Part shown: positions 1-9,691 of the stretch, one piece after another
Layout of the letters: each line of letters begins with the position of its first letter
Position numbering within the stretch: the first letter of the stretch is position 1
Assembly (NCBI GenBank): GCA_949152475.1
Contig: OX424560.1
Span: 1,178,001-1,242,000, forward strand
DNA: 64,000 nt
Source: Terebella lapidaria
Lineage: Eukaryota > Annelida > Polychaeta > Terebellida > Terebellidae
Direction of reading: 5' to 3'
Position numbers and translations under genes: made by a program
Notes under the pieces: generated by a model
What the model was told of the DNA's origin: nothing
What the model saw: the letters and a program-made list of their open reading frames with translations, nothing else
Database searches by the model: none

Positions 1-572
1 AAATGTGGACATGGCCAATCAGTGCGATGGTCTGTGCACCATGTGACCAGTTTTGTAACAATCACAGCCTGTGTCTCGGGTTGTCCACATTCTTTTTACA
101 TGCAACCCAGATTTTGGGTTTTTTTTTTCAGGCGCGATGGCCGAGTGGTTGGTTACCAGGTTACATAAGAGCCATAACCGAACCAAGAGCCATAACCGGC
201 ATGGGTTCGATCAGACGATCATAATTGTTGGGGGATTTTCTCCCTGCTTGCACACTTGGCAGTGTTCCCTTGACTCAAATGTCACGTAAAATGGCGGCCC
301 TTAATTAACAAAATCGCGGTCCCTCTAAAAAAATGTTGTGAAGGGCTGTGAAAGTCCCCTCGGAGAACGGGATGTACCCTGGTAGTGACCACTCTCAGGA
401 GACCAAATTCCAAATTGTGAAACGCTTCGTTAATGTTGACAAAGTGCTATATACATGATATAAGGACCAATTATTGTTTTGAGCAAAATGTAGTCCCCAA
501 ATATCTTGTGTTGAACTGTACTGTAATGTCACCTGCTTTGTACTTATCATTTTGTGATTCTCCTTCCTACAG
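1..572. other. upstream region of the recombinase gene
   Basis: No convincing coding exon is seen. The stretch carries the tRNA-derived repeat listed separately and AT-rich sequence. A splice acceptor (CTACAG ending at 572) directly precedes the first coding exon, so a non-coding 5' exon and the promoter probably lie in here or to the left of the window. I could not place the promoter. Confidence 0.4.
129..250 (+). repeat. tRNA-derived SINE-like fragment
   Basis: The sequence GATGGCCGAGTGGTTGG at about 137-153 matches the D-arm/box A of a Leu/Ser-type tRNA. A box B-like GGGTTCGATC follows near 202-211. A true tRNA fold is absent because the segment between the boxes is a short duplicated stretch (AAGAGCCATAACCG occurs twice). 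It therefore looks like the Pol III head of a SINE rather than a working tRNA gene. The tail and boundaries cannot be fixed from one copy. Confidence 0.5.
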
Positions 573-577
573 ATGAG

Positions 578-3500
578 ATGGCTGGTAGTAATCATGGTAA
601 TGCGCCTGATGTGCCGAAGGCATCAACCAAAAGCAAGGAGAGGAGTAAGTTATTTTCCATTTAGTTTTGTGATTCTATTTGAGTAGGATGCTGGGTGGGG
701 TGCTCATAAATGTTGAGCAAAAGACAATATCAATTTTGTATGGATTTCAATGATGTTATGTTTGATTACTGGTACATTCCTGGTCATTCCATCTAACCAG
801 ACTGACTTTTCTGGAAGAATGAGTGAACTTCAGTCGATTTTGTCAAATCTTCAGGGAATTTTTAGCTATTTATCATCATCTTGCTCAGGGATCGGAAAAA
901 ATGACTTACATTATGTACATGTAGAGGGCAAGAATTGTATAATATATCTAGCTGTGTTTAAATTTGTTTTGCATACAACATTGTGTGAAAATCACTGAAT
1001 CCATGTATTCTCAAAATAACATTTGTGTGAATCGTGGTAGTCCTAGAATCGAAAATAAATTTTCTTGGCAACACAAAGCAAATCCTTATGGCAGGTAATA
1101 AGGTGCGGCCTTGATATATCACTACTTCTGTGACCAATCTTCAGATGTTTAGTGCCCAAGGATACCAGCATGATATAAGTACATTATGATGAGCCTCTTT
1201 CATAACGCTCATCATGCAGAGCTCGAACTCGATGTCATGATTGCTGTATTGGTCCTAATAGTGGCACGCACCATAATAGTAGAGCACCCCCTTTCTCCCA
1301 AATTTTTTTTCAATTTTTGTGACCTTGTACTTTACTTCATATCTTTCTGGTGGAATCTTAGTGTTCCATTGCACACATAACACATTTATTACTTGAATCA
1401 TGATGAAGCAGATTTAACTATCCCTTCTTAAATTTGACCAAGTTTGACCTCAATTTTGCACGTGTTGCTGCAGGAGTTTCGGCTCATGGTGCTACCAACT
1501 CGGTACATAATATGTGTAAGTTGGTCTATGTACACTGTATGCCTGTAAAACAGCTTAGGTCTGTATTGTGAGAACATACATGAAAGCGAATCATATTTTT
1601 GGTGTGAAAAAATATGATTCGTGATCTTGAATTTGAAGTGCCGGTAAACTACATCATGTTTGGTGCGACATGTATAAGTACTTGATTTTGCAGTGCTCAA
1701 TAATATCTACTTTTTTGTTTGTTAGACAAGTGTACTCGCAGGAAGAAACGTTGCCCCGAATGTGACATATTTGTGTTCCACATTCCGCGCCATCTACGGG
1801 CCGTGCACGACTATGACTTATCGTCAAGCACTCTGTACGGCAAGGACCGTTCCAAGTTAAAGTCATGTCCCGTTCCTAGGTGCTCATTTAGATGTCAGAG
1901 ACTCGACAAGCATTTGAGGCGAAAGCATAAAATGACAAAGGAAGAACAGAAACTCTATTCAAAAATTGCGAAGAGAATGGCAAAACAGGTATTTCTATTC
2001 ATTATACAGTGATGAAAAAAGCACAGTTTGTACATCTTATTAGGTACATTAAATGTGCTAACCTGTATTGCGGATATGTAATCGAATAACCTATTGCTGT
2101 GACATTGTGTTTGTCGTCGTTGTCTGTTATCCTACTAGATTTTTATCTTTAATATTTACAGCCAAATCTTCTTGAAATTTTTTTACCGAAAAGTATTTCA
2201 AAAGAGAGGTTTTTTGGTTCTTTATATTTGCATTTTTTTTTCCAAAATGGCAGCCATTTTTGATGAAAAACAGCCAATCTGTTGGCCCAGCTTTCATAAA
2301 CTGTCTGATCAGTTTTTTTTTCTTCGAAAGAGTCCTTTCATTTACCTTTGTGATATTCATAGTAAGTTTCCTTTTCCTTGAATTGCCTGTCTGTGCATGG
2401 TGGCCATTTTGATTCTCATTTGGAAATTGAGTTACTGACCATGCGTTTCCATGCAAAAACAAACTGTTGTACTCTTCTCAAAAACTATACCATCTGTTTT
2501 GAGATTTTTTTCTCTTCAGAACAAGCAATTAAGGGTTCTTGATGTTTTAGTAAGGATGGAGACTGGAGAGCCCTGAGATGCTCGTTAGTCCCATGAAGGC
2601 CTGCTATGCACAAATTGACATATGGGGCTATACCACTCTTAAATAGGGCTAATGTTTGTATTACAAGCATATAGGAAGTCATATATGGTGCATCTATTGG
2701 TGACCTTCAACTTGACCTCAGATAGCCTTGGAGGCTGACTCTCAGGGTCATGCCTGACATGTGAGTGGGCCTATAATGACAGAGTGCTTGTACTGCGCAT
2801 GTGTTCGAATTATGAACATATAGGAAGTCTTATATCTTACCTAATTGGTGGCCTTTGAATATGACCTCTGACGACCTTGAGTGCTCGATATCAAGGCTGA
2901 AGTGTGTGACCTCTCTGGTATGTGTGAAATTGCACTCCTACTAGCTTGGCTAGTGGGATATCCCTTTAGCTCATCTGGTAGAGCGGATGGTTGATGTGTG
3001 AGAGATCCCGGGTTCAAATCCCAGTCTGGCCGAGGTATTCCTCGTTTGGTTACAATTGGTGGCAGCGGTGGGATGCCTTGTATTCCTTCGGGATGTGGCC
3101 CTGTTATGACTGAGGATGTCCTGAGGTTGAAGTAGGATGTCTGGTTATAGCTCCTCACCTCGGGACGAGGTTTCAAAACCCCCCGGAAATGTGTGACCTC
3201 TCTGGTATGTGTGAAATTGCACTCCTACTAGCTTGGCTAGTGGGATATCCCTTTAGCTCATCTGGTAGAGCGGATGGTTGATGTGTGAGAGATCCCGGGT
3301 TCAAATCCCAGTCTGGCCGAGGTATTCCTCGTTTGGTTACAAGTGATATGTGTAAATTTACCTCTGAGGCTAAACTCGTATTAAAAGCATATAGGAAGCT
3401 GTGTATTACAAATCAATCGAGGAACTTGGACTTGAGCTTCAGATGATTTTGAAGGCTGAATATCGGCCGCTGCAGACAAAATGGTTGAGCTTAACTGACG

Positions 3501-6500
3501 TTATGTATTGTATTACAGGCATATTTAGCATATAATGGTGTCTCTTTCGATGAGCCTGAAGTTGATCAATGTGACCTTGACTGGTGAATTTCAAGGTTAT
3601 ACATGCAAAGGTTGAAACTAAAATTGAACGGTAACCTATCTTAGCTCTCAATCTAATTTTTGTTGTTGTTAAATGACAGAACCGTCCACGGAAAAGGCGA
3701 TCGCAGACTCGAGGTAAGCTTTTTATCGCAACTGTTCGGGCCTATTACTGTTCAGAGTGCATTTTTGTGGAGTCATACTTCGCATTGAAAAATGTTGTAT
3801 GTTGTTCTGTCTCTCTGTTCGTGAAGCTGACCAGTCGGGACCAAGTAGCAGTGGGGATGTCAGGTCAAAAACACCATGTCTGGAGGAAATAGGTGCTTAA
3901 CAGTTTCTGTAGTCAACATCATAAAAATACCTGGCTTTTATTTTCAAGAAAGCATATGAGTCTCGCACTGAAAAATGTTGTATGTTGTTCTGTTTTTTTG
4001 TTCGTGAAGCTGACCAGTCGGGACCAAGTAGCAGTGGGGATGTCAGGTCAAAAACACCACGTCTGGAGGAAATAGGTGCTTAACAGTTTCTGTAGTTAAC
4101 ATCATAAAAATACCTGGCTTTTATTTTCAAGAAAGCATATGAGTCTCGCACTGAAAAATGTTGTATGTTGTTCTGTTTCTTCGTTTGTGAAGCTGACCAG
4201 TCGGGACCAAGTAGCAGTGGGGATGTCAGGTCAAAAACACCACGTCTGGAGGGAAAAAGTGCTTAACAGTTTCTGTAGTCAACATCATAAAAATACCTGG
4301 CTTTTATTTTCAAGAAAGCATATGAGTCTCGCACTGAAAAATGTTGTATGTTGTTCTGTTTCTTCGTTTGTGAAGCTGACCAGTCGGGACCAAGTAGCAG
4401 TGGGGATGTCAGGTCAAAAACACCACGTCTGGAGGGAAAAAGTGCTTAACAGTTTCTGTAGTCAACATCATAAAAATACCTGGCTTTTATTTTCAAGAAA
4501 GCATATGAGTCTCGCACTGAAAAATGTTGTATGTTGTTCTGTTTCTTCGTTTGTGAAGCTGACCAGTCGGGACCAAGTAGCAGTGGGGATGTCAGGTCAA
4601 AAACACCACGTCTGGAGGGAAAAAGTGCTTAACAGTTTCTGTAGTCAACATCATAAAAATACCTGGCTTTTATTTTCAAGAAAGCATATGAGTCTCGCAC
4701 TGAAAAATGTTGTATGTTGTTCTGTTTCTTTGTTTGTGAAGCTGACCAGTCGGGACCAAGTAGCAGTGGGGATGTCAGGTCAAAAACACCACGTCTGGAG
4801 GAAAAAGGTGCTTAACAGCTTCTGTAGTCAACACTGTAAAAAATATGGTATTTCAAAAAATCTGCTGATAAGTCATTTGGCAGTAACTTTGTGAATGATA
4901 ATTCCTACATGTAAATTTTGCTTTGAACCTGATGTGTCTTGATTCACACTCTAACTGCAATCTTCAAGTCAGGGATCTGCCGCTTGGAAAACACTGGTAC
5001 ATGTATAAAGTTTCATTCATGCTTTGTTCATAGGCTTTCATTTATTGCAGATATTCAAGATAACAATTCTTCACCACAGACTTACTCCTCGCCACAGACA
5101 TTGGCAACTATCGCCAAGTTGAAAGAAGGTAAAACATCAGAAATGATGTCTTTGGTGGATTCTTTTCAACTGCACAGTACAGAAAAACTTTTGTCTTGTT
5201 TTTAGATTAACTGACCTCTGGTCCGATATCTTATTGGCATGGTAATGCATAAGTCTGTGTATCTGTCCATCCATCGCCATTGTCCACATTTTGATATTTA
5301 ATGTTTACCAGCGTTTTTATTTTTATTATTTTTTTTTTTGCGAAAAAAAGTACCCAAAATCAACCCCTGCGGCAAAACGCTTCCAACGTATATAGGATTT
5401 CTGATACGTAACATATTTTGGTGACCTCGAACAGCATATGAATCGAGAGAGAGCTCAAAATGACTGTATGATGAGCATATCGGAAATCAGATGATCACTG
5501 TATTATATGACTACATTTTGCAGAGCGAATGAAGTGTTTTCTTACAGGAAGTCTTATTTCTCGGGGTCCATTTACATACTGTCAGAATGGAGCATGAGGA
5601 ATACAGATTAGTTTTTACAGACATGGAAATCTTATTCTAGAGAGGTCCTGTTTTACAGGGAGCACTGTGTGGTCGATCTTTAGGTTGTGTTGAAATTGAC
5701 CTCGGATGACCTTGAGTATCAAATATCGAGGTGACATGTCTGACCTGAAAGTAAATATTGGCCTTCACAGACAATAGGCTTGTAGATAGAGTTTGAAAAT
5801 GTTTTATGAGCTTGCAAAGCTTTTTTGTGTGACCTTGAAATTAGCCCCCAAGAATACCATTGTGTTCCCCACAAAATGGTCTTAAAAAACCTACATAGTA
5901 AATTTCTTGGTAACCTTTCTAGCCCTTGTGTTAACTTCAATCACTTTTTGTATGATTAAAGACCCGTCAATATTGTCTTTCAGAGGCGAAACATATCTCA
6001 TTCATAAAATGGCTGCAGTCCCTCTCCGGTGGTCGAAAGACCCTGAAAGATTCAAAGCAAATAAGTGCTATGGTTTTGGCTGTCCAAAGTGCTGTTGATC
6101 CCAATTTTCAGAAAAGATTTGGGGAATACAACAGATGCATTGAAACAGATTTCATTGAGATAAACCAGAGCAAACTTCAGGCCTCCACCATCAAAAATCA
6201 TCTACTCAGCCTTAAAAAGTTTGGGAATTTCTTGGTACTAAATGGTTATCCAGACATCAGTAAATCTGAGCAGGAAACTTTGGAGAGACAAATAGATCTC
6301 TGGAACACTGCGCTGACAAAGGACATCAAAGTTCGCACAGTTGAGAAAGGAGCCAAAGACAAAGGTTCTGTATTATAGATAACAGTTGTTTTAACTGTTT
6401 TTACTGAAGTTATAGTTTTCGTACAATTACAGAAGCATGCTGGTTCCTGAAGCATAGAACATGTGGATGAAGCTTAACATTTGTTTCTTTTTCACAACAT

Positions 6501-9500
6501 GATAATATCTGCTAATATTTTTTTTCAACAGCTGAGATAATATCTCCTGAGCTCATAAAGTCATATGACACCTGCGCAAATGCCAGAAAGGCTGTGAGTT
6601 ATTTAGGAAATTTACCTGCTCTCACGGTTGAATCCCATACCAGGGTTCGTAATTATCTGATAGTTCAGTTGGTAGTTAGCAACGCAACAAGGCCAGGGGG
6701 TATTGTCAACCTGACAGTTCAACAAGTAAAGGATGCGGTCTTCATATCAAATGAAGGAATGCACGTTGTGAAGGTTAATTTGTGGTTACATGAACATTCT
6801 TGTTCCTTTGTTGTTCATTGTTGTGTTTATCTCTTTATGTCCGTGCTATACATGTATGATACTATTTTCTAATCATAAAGTACTTGCTTGTACATGGCAT
6901 AAGTTCCCATATATACATGTACATTTATCCCCCTAAAATATTAATATCCATGATGTCGTATTGAAATGCTATTCGACTTGGTAACAAAGTTGATGTGAAT
7001 ATAACGGTATAATTTCTGGAAAAAAATTCAGTGTTTGTTTTTGGCAGATCCCTATGCACAAGACTGCCACAACCCATAATGCACTGGAGCTGGGGATGAG
7101 CAGAGTACTCTACAGCATGGTATTGTCATATATTGCGTTTCGGAGTGAGATTGTTCAAGGAAACTCATCAGAAGACAAGGTACATTGAGAGGAACCTTCT
7201 CTTAGGCAAACACACATAGCCATGAACCGTAATTCTATACATGTACCTATATAATCAAATTGAGAGGTGAAAATACACAACAGAGTAGTAACATTTACCG
7301 TACATTAGGTATCTAGTTACTTTTTTCTTTAGGTTTTCGTGTCGTGGACTGGAAAACCCCTCCAGCAGTCAGAGGTGGCAAACATTTTGACAGTCGAGTT
7401 ATGTTCAGTGGGATACAAGTTTCGAGCAACCTGCACCAAACTGCGCAAGCTGACTGTTACTCTGGTGTGTATAGTTTGCAATAAAATTCAAAGCTGCTTT
7501 AGGTTATCTCGGTTCAATTGCATTCGAAGACATACTGTTTTACATCTTTTCAGATATCAAGCCATCTTGGCGAAGAGGCGTCAAATCTGGCCAAATTTAT
7601 GAAACACAGGGATGCTACTCAGAAGAGAATATATGATCTGAGTGTGAGTGAGCAGAGATCAGCTCGCATGTCGAATATCGTGGCACAGATGATGAGAGGC
7701 GACTTCATCTCGGAGCAAGATGTACAGAGTGCCAGTGAAGGTGAATATATTACATACTTTCTTGATCGACTTTTCTCCTGCCATTCACAACAAACTTTAA
7801 AAGCAGGAGCTCTTGGTAACCATCAGTGTTGATTTTGAACAGTGAAAAAAATAGAACATACAAGTGTTTTTTCAACACATCCAGATGCCAACAGAAGAGA
7901 AGTTGTTGCTCCACATGAGAATCAACGTCAGCAGCCCAGAAGTGTTAGGGAGGAAACTCGGTCACCAGTTTTTTGTGAAGGTATTGTACAGCCTTTAAGT
8001 TACCGGTAAACATAACTTCATAGTTGTCATTGTTGATCCCTCCTGTTGAGTATGCAATTTCATTTTGCACACATATATGCAGATAACAGAACAAGTGATT
8101 CGCACCAGTCTAGGAATGCTGCACCAAGTGATTATTTAGTCTTGCATGCAGGTATAATATGGTTACTTCAATTAGTGTTTAGCAAATTGTCACTGAATAA
8201 TTATCCATTCATCAATTCAGATAGTAATTATATGAATGACTATATGTCGATGGTAAAAATCAATAACAAAAAATAAAATATGAACATCTTCTGTAATAAT
8301 TGTAGCATTTTTCTGGTTAGTAGAGGGAAGAAGCACAACTCGATTCTGTGAAGCTGAAGACCAACAAGGTGCATGTTCCTCTGCCTGTCCTACAGGTATG
8401 GAGTTTTTGAATGCACATATATAATACAATATCATTGTGGGCTAAATGTCAGGGTAGCTAAGTATACCAATAAACGAGAAAGTAACATAAATTTTATTTC
8501 CATTTTCTGCTCAGCAGATGGGAGGACTGACGAAGACCAGTCGAATGATGCTGGAGATGCTCGTCGTTCCCCTTTCTATCTTGGGGGTAGAGTGTTCAAT
8601 TTATCAATCTCCAGCACCTATTTGTGATAACTTGTTTTGAGAAACATATCGGTGTGTTTTTTCCTGTAATCTCTTTTTTCGGCGTAAGTTTTTCTTCGGT
8701 GTTAGAAGATGTGGCACTAGTTCCTATCTCGATTTTTTTTCTGTAAATTTTCCTGGATTTTTTATTGAATAATTTTTTTTTCTTTTGTTCACCAGTAATC
8801 TACAAAACACTTGTTTGAATGTTTTTCCTGAAATTGGTATTTTTGTTTTCTACAGCCGCCAATGTTACCAATGCTGTAATGCTCATGAGCAAGCAAGGGC
8901 AGCTGGCCAAATTCATGGACGAAGCCAAAGGTTATGACCTAGACGGATGGTCCGAGGCACTCCAAGACCCTATCGCCAAGGAGAATGTTGGGTGTGGCCG
9001 GTACCTTAATGAGGATGCTGTCATGGAGGTTGTGATTGGGCAACTGGTCCACGAGAAACTAACACAGAGGGAAAAACTTCGAACTTGTCAACTTGTTATA
9101 CATCACCTCGGTATGTGAACATGCTGTGAGAAGTTGTTCTTTTTTTCTTCCATTGTTTTGCAGGAATCTTCATGCTCATATATTTTTTTCAGTAAGAGTA
9201 CTGAGGAACAAGGAGGGTTCTTGTTCGCAGAAGTCCTCCAGCCATGCTGATTCTACGGTACGCATATTTGGATTACAACAGTGTCACTATATTTTATTCT
9301 TTATATCACCAAGTTAAACTACTATACTGCTCCCTTTCGATGATTGGTTTGGATAAGAACAACTATTATAAAGCATGGCATTCATATGCCGTTTGACTTT
9401 GCCATCCCTTTTTCATTCTGAACTTGTGCATTCTGTTCAAAATGACATGTCACGGTTATTGCTCTCCAGGTGCCCACCAAGAAGTCACGGAGAATGTACC

Positions 9501-9691
9501 CTGTGGCATTAAAAGAAAAGCTTATTCATGTAAAACGTAGCTTCGGCAAAACGAAAATTACAAGAGATGTGATTGTCCAGTATGTTCGCAGGAATGCGAT
9601 ATTTCACAAGGAAATGTCCACGCATCACAATTTACCATTGTATGACAAAAAACTGCTACAAAAAATCACAGATGCCGTTCGCAATGCATGA
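578..9691 (+). CDS. zinc-finger / Crypton-like tyrosine recombinase protein, 16 coding exons
   Basis: Coding exons, all with GT-AG borders and matching phases: 578-644, 1726-1988, 3680-3713, 5051-5128, 5984-6364, 6532-6773, 7048-7179, 7333-7464, 7554-7740, 7885-7980, 8083-8151, 8321-8395, 8518-8586, 8856-9110, 9193-9257, 9470-9691. They join to 788 codons plus TGA. Residues 31-49 (CPEC...H-x4-H) and about 70-90 (C-x4-C...H-x4-H) are two zinc fingers. Exon 5 (148-274) looks like the helical core-binding domain of tyrosine recombinases. Exons 6-9 look like the catalytic domain: Arg328 in NATRPGG, Lys360 in HKT, Arg437 in KLRK, His461 in MKH and the candidate nucleophile Tyr470 in RIYDL. The usual His of the HxxR box is not obvious. 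The C-terminal third (exons 10-16) is hydrophilic with no domain I know. This architecture fits Crypton-derived genes. The many introns and the intact frame argue for a host gene rather than a mobile copy. The ATG at 578 is the first in frame; the ATG at 573 is in another frame. Function is inferred as DNA binding; recombinase activity is unproven. Confidence 0.8.
2905..3054 (+). repeat. 5' LTR of the TRIM
   Basis: This 150-bp terminal repeat matches 3192-3341 base for base as far as I can read, offset 287 bp. It starts TGTGACC and ends GGTTACA. Confidence 0.8.
2967..3021 (+). promoter_or_regulatory. tRNA-like Pol III A and B boxes inside the 5' LTR
   Basis: TAGCTCATCTGG (2967-2978) fits the A box and GGTTCAAATCC (3011-3021) fits the B box, with 32 bp between them as in tRNA genes. 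The D-arm GCTC...GAGC pairs. The acceptor and anticodon stems do not pair well, so this is a tRNA-derived promoter rather than a tRNA gene. The same boxes recur in the 3' LTR at 3254-3265 and 3298-3308. Confidence 0.65.
3057..3074 (+). other. primer binding site complementary to tRNA-Leu
   Basis: TGGTGGCAGCGGTGGGAT is the reverse complement of the CCA-tailed 3' end of animal tRNA-Leu of the AAG/TAG type (…CCACCGCTGCCA plus CCA), from my knowledge of that tRNA family. It sits two bases after the 5' LTR, the normal place for priming minus-strand synthesis. Confidence 0.75.
3192..3341 (+). repeat. 3' LTR of the TRIM
   Basis: Direct copy of 2905-3054, followed at once by the second AGTG of the target duplication. 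Confidence 0.8.
3783..4850 (+). repeat. 183-bp tandem repeat (about 6 copies) in intron 3
   Basis: Units containing ATGAGTCTCGCACTG recur at 3956, 4139, 4322, 4505 and 4688, an exact 183-bp period. Because 183 is 61 codons, a frame stays open from 4139 to 4894 and gives a 61-residue repeat. The copies lie between coding exons 3 and 4 (3714-5050), no splice sites join them to the gene, and the first copies contain stops. I therefore call it a minisatellite, not an exon. Confidence 0.8.
5205..5960 (+). repeat. hairpin-ended repeat family member in intron 4
   Basis: Left end 'GACCTCTGGTCCGATATC' and right end 'GGTAACCTTTCTAGCCCTTG' match the ends of the element at 29527-31067. Between them are 'TTTAATGTTTACC', a poly-T/poly-A loop, and TGACCTCGGATGACCTTGAG-type internal repeats. 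It fills most of intron 4, between exons 4 and 5 (5129-5983). Confidence 0.55.

Larger units (their letters stand above)
2905..3341 (+). mobile_element. TRIM (miniature LTR retrotransposon) with tRNA-like promoter in its LTRs
   Basis: Two directly repeated 150-bp LTRs (2905-3054 and 3192-3341) read as identical. Both begin TGTGACC and end GGTTACA, the TG...CA ends of LTR elements, and they flank a 137-bp interior with no coding capacity. AGTG at 2901-2904 and 3342-3345 is a 4-bp target duplication. Two bases after the 5' LTR lies an 18-nt primer binding site complementary to a tRNA-Leu 3' end. A short purine run GGAAATG precedes the 3' LTR. Each LTR carries an A box and a B box of a tRNA-type Pol III promoter. 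The element has no gag or pol, so it must rely on another retrotransposon. LTR identity indicates recent insertion, here into an older repeat within intron 2 of the recombinase gene. Confidence 0.8.
2085..3655 (+). repeat. hairpin-ended non-autonomous transposon in intron 2
   Basis: Belongs to the family best seen at 29527-31067: a left part with 'ATAACCTATTGC', a 'TTTATCTTTAA' box and an 'AAAATGGCAGCC' segment, then diverged internal repeats with 'CATATAGGAAGTC' and TGACCT words, and a right end GGTAACCTATCTTAG...CTAATTTTT. It is interrupted by the TRIM at 2905-3341. The left boundary is approximate because the first hairpin is eroded. Confidence 0.55.

Noticed and set aside
2960..3035. Possible tRNA gene
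   Set aside because: A and B boxes are good, but the acceptor and anticodon stems do not pair and the sequence lies inside a duplicated LTR; called a tRNA-like promoter instead.
4139..4894. 251-codon plus-strand open frame
   Set aside because: It is the 183-bp minisatellite inside intron 3 of the recombinase gene; the frame is open only because the period is a multiple of three.
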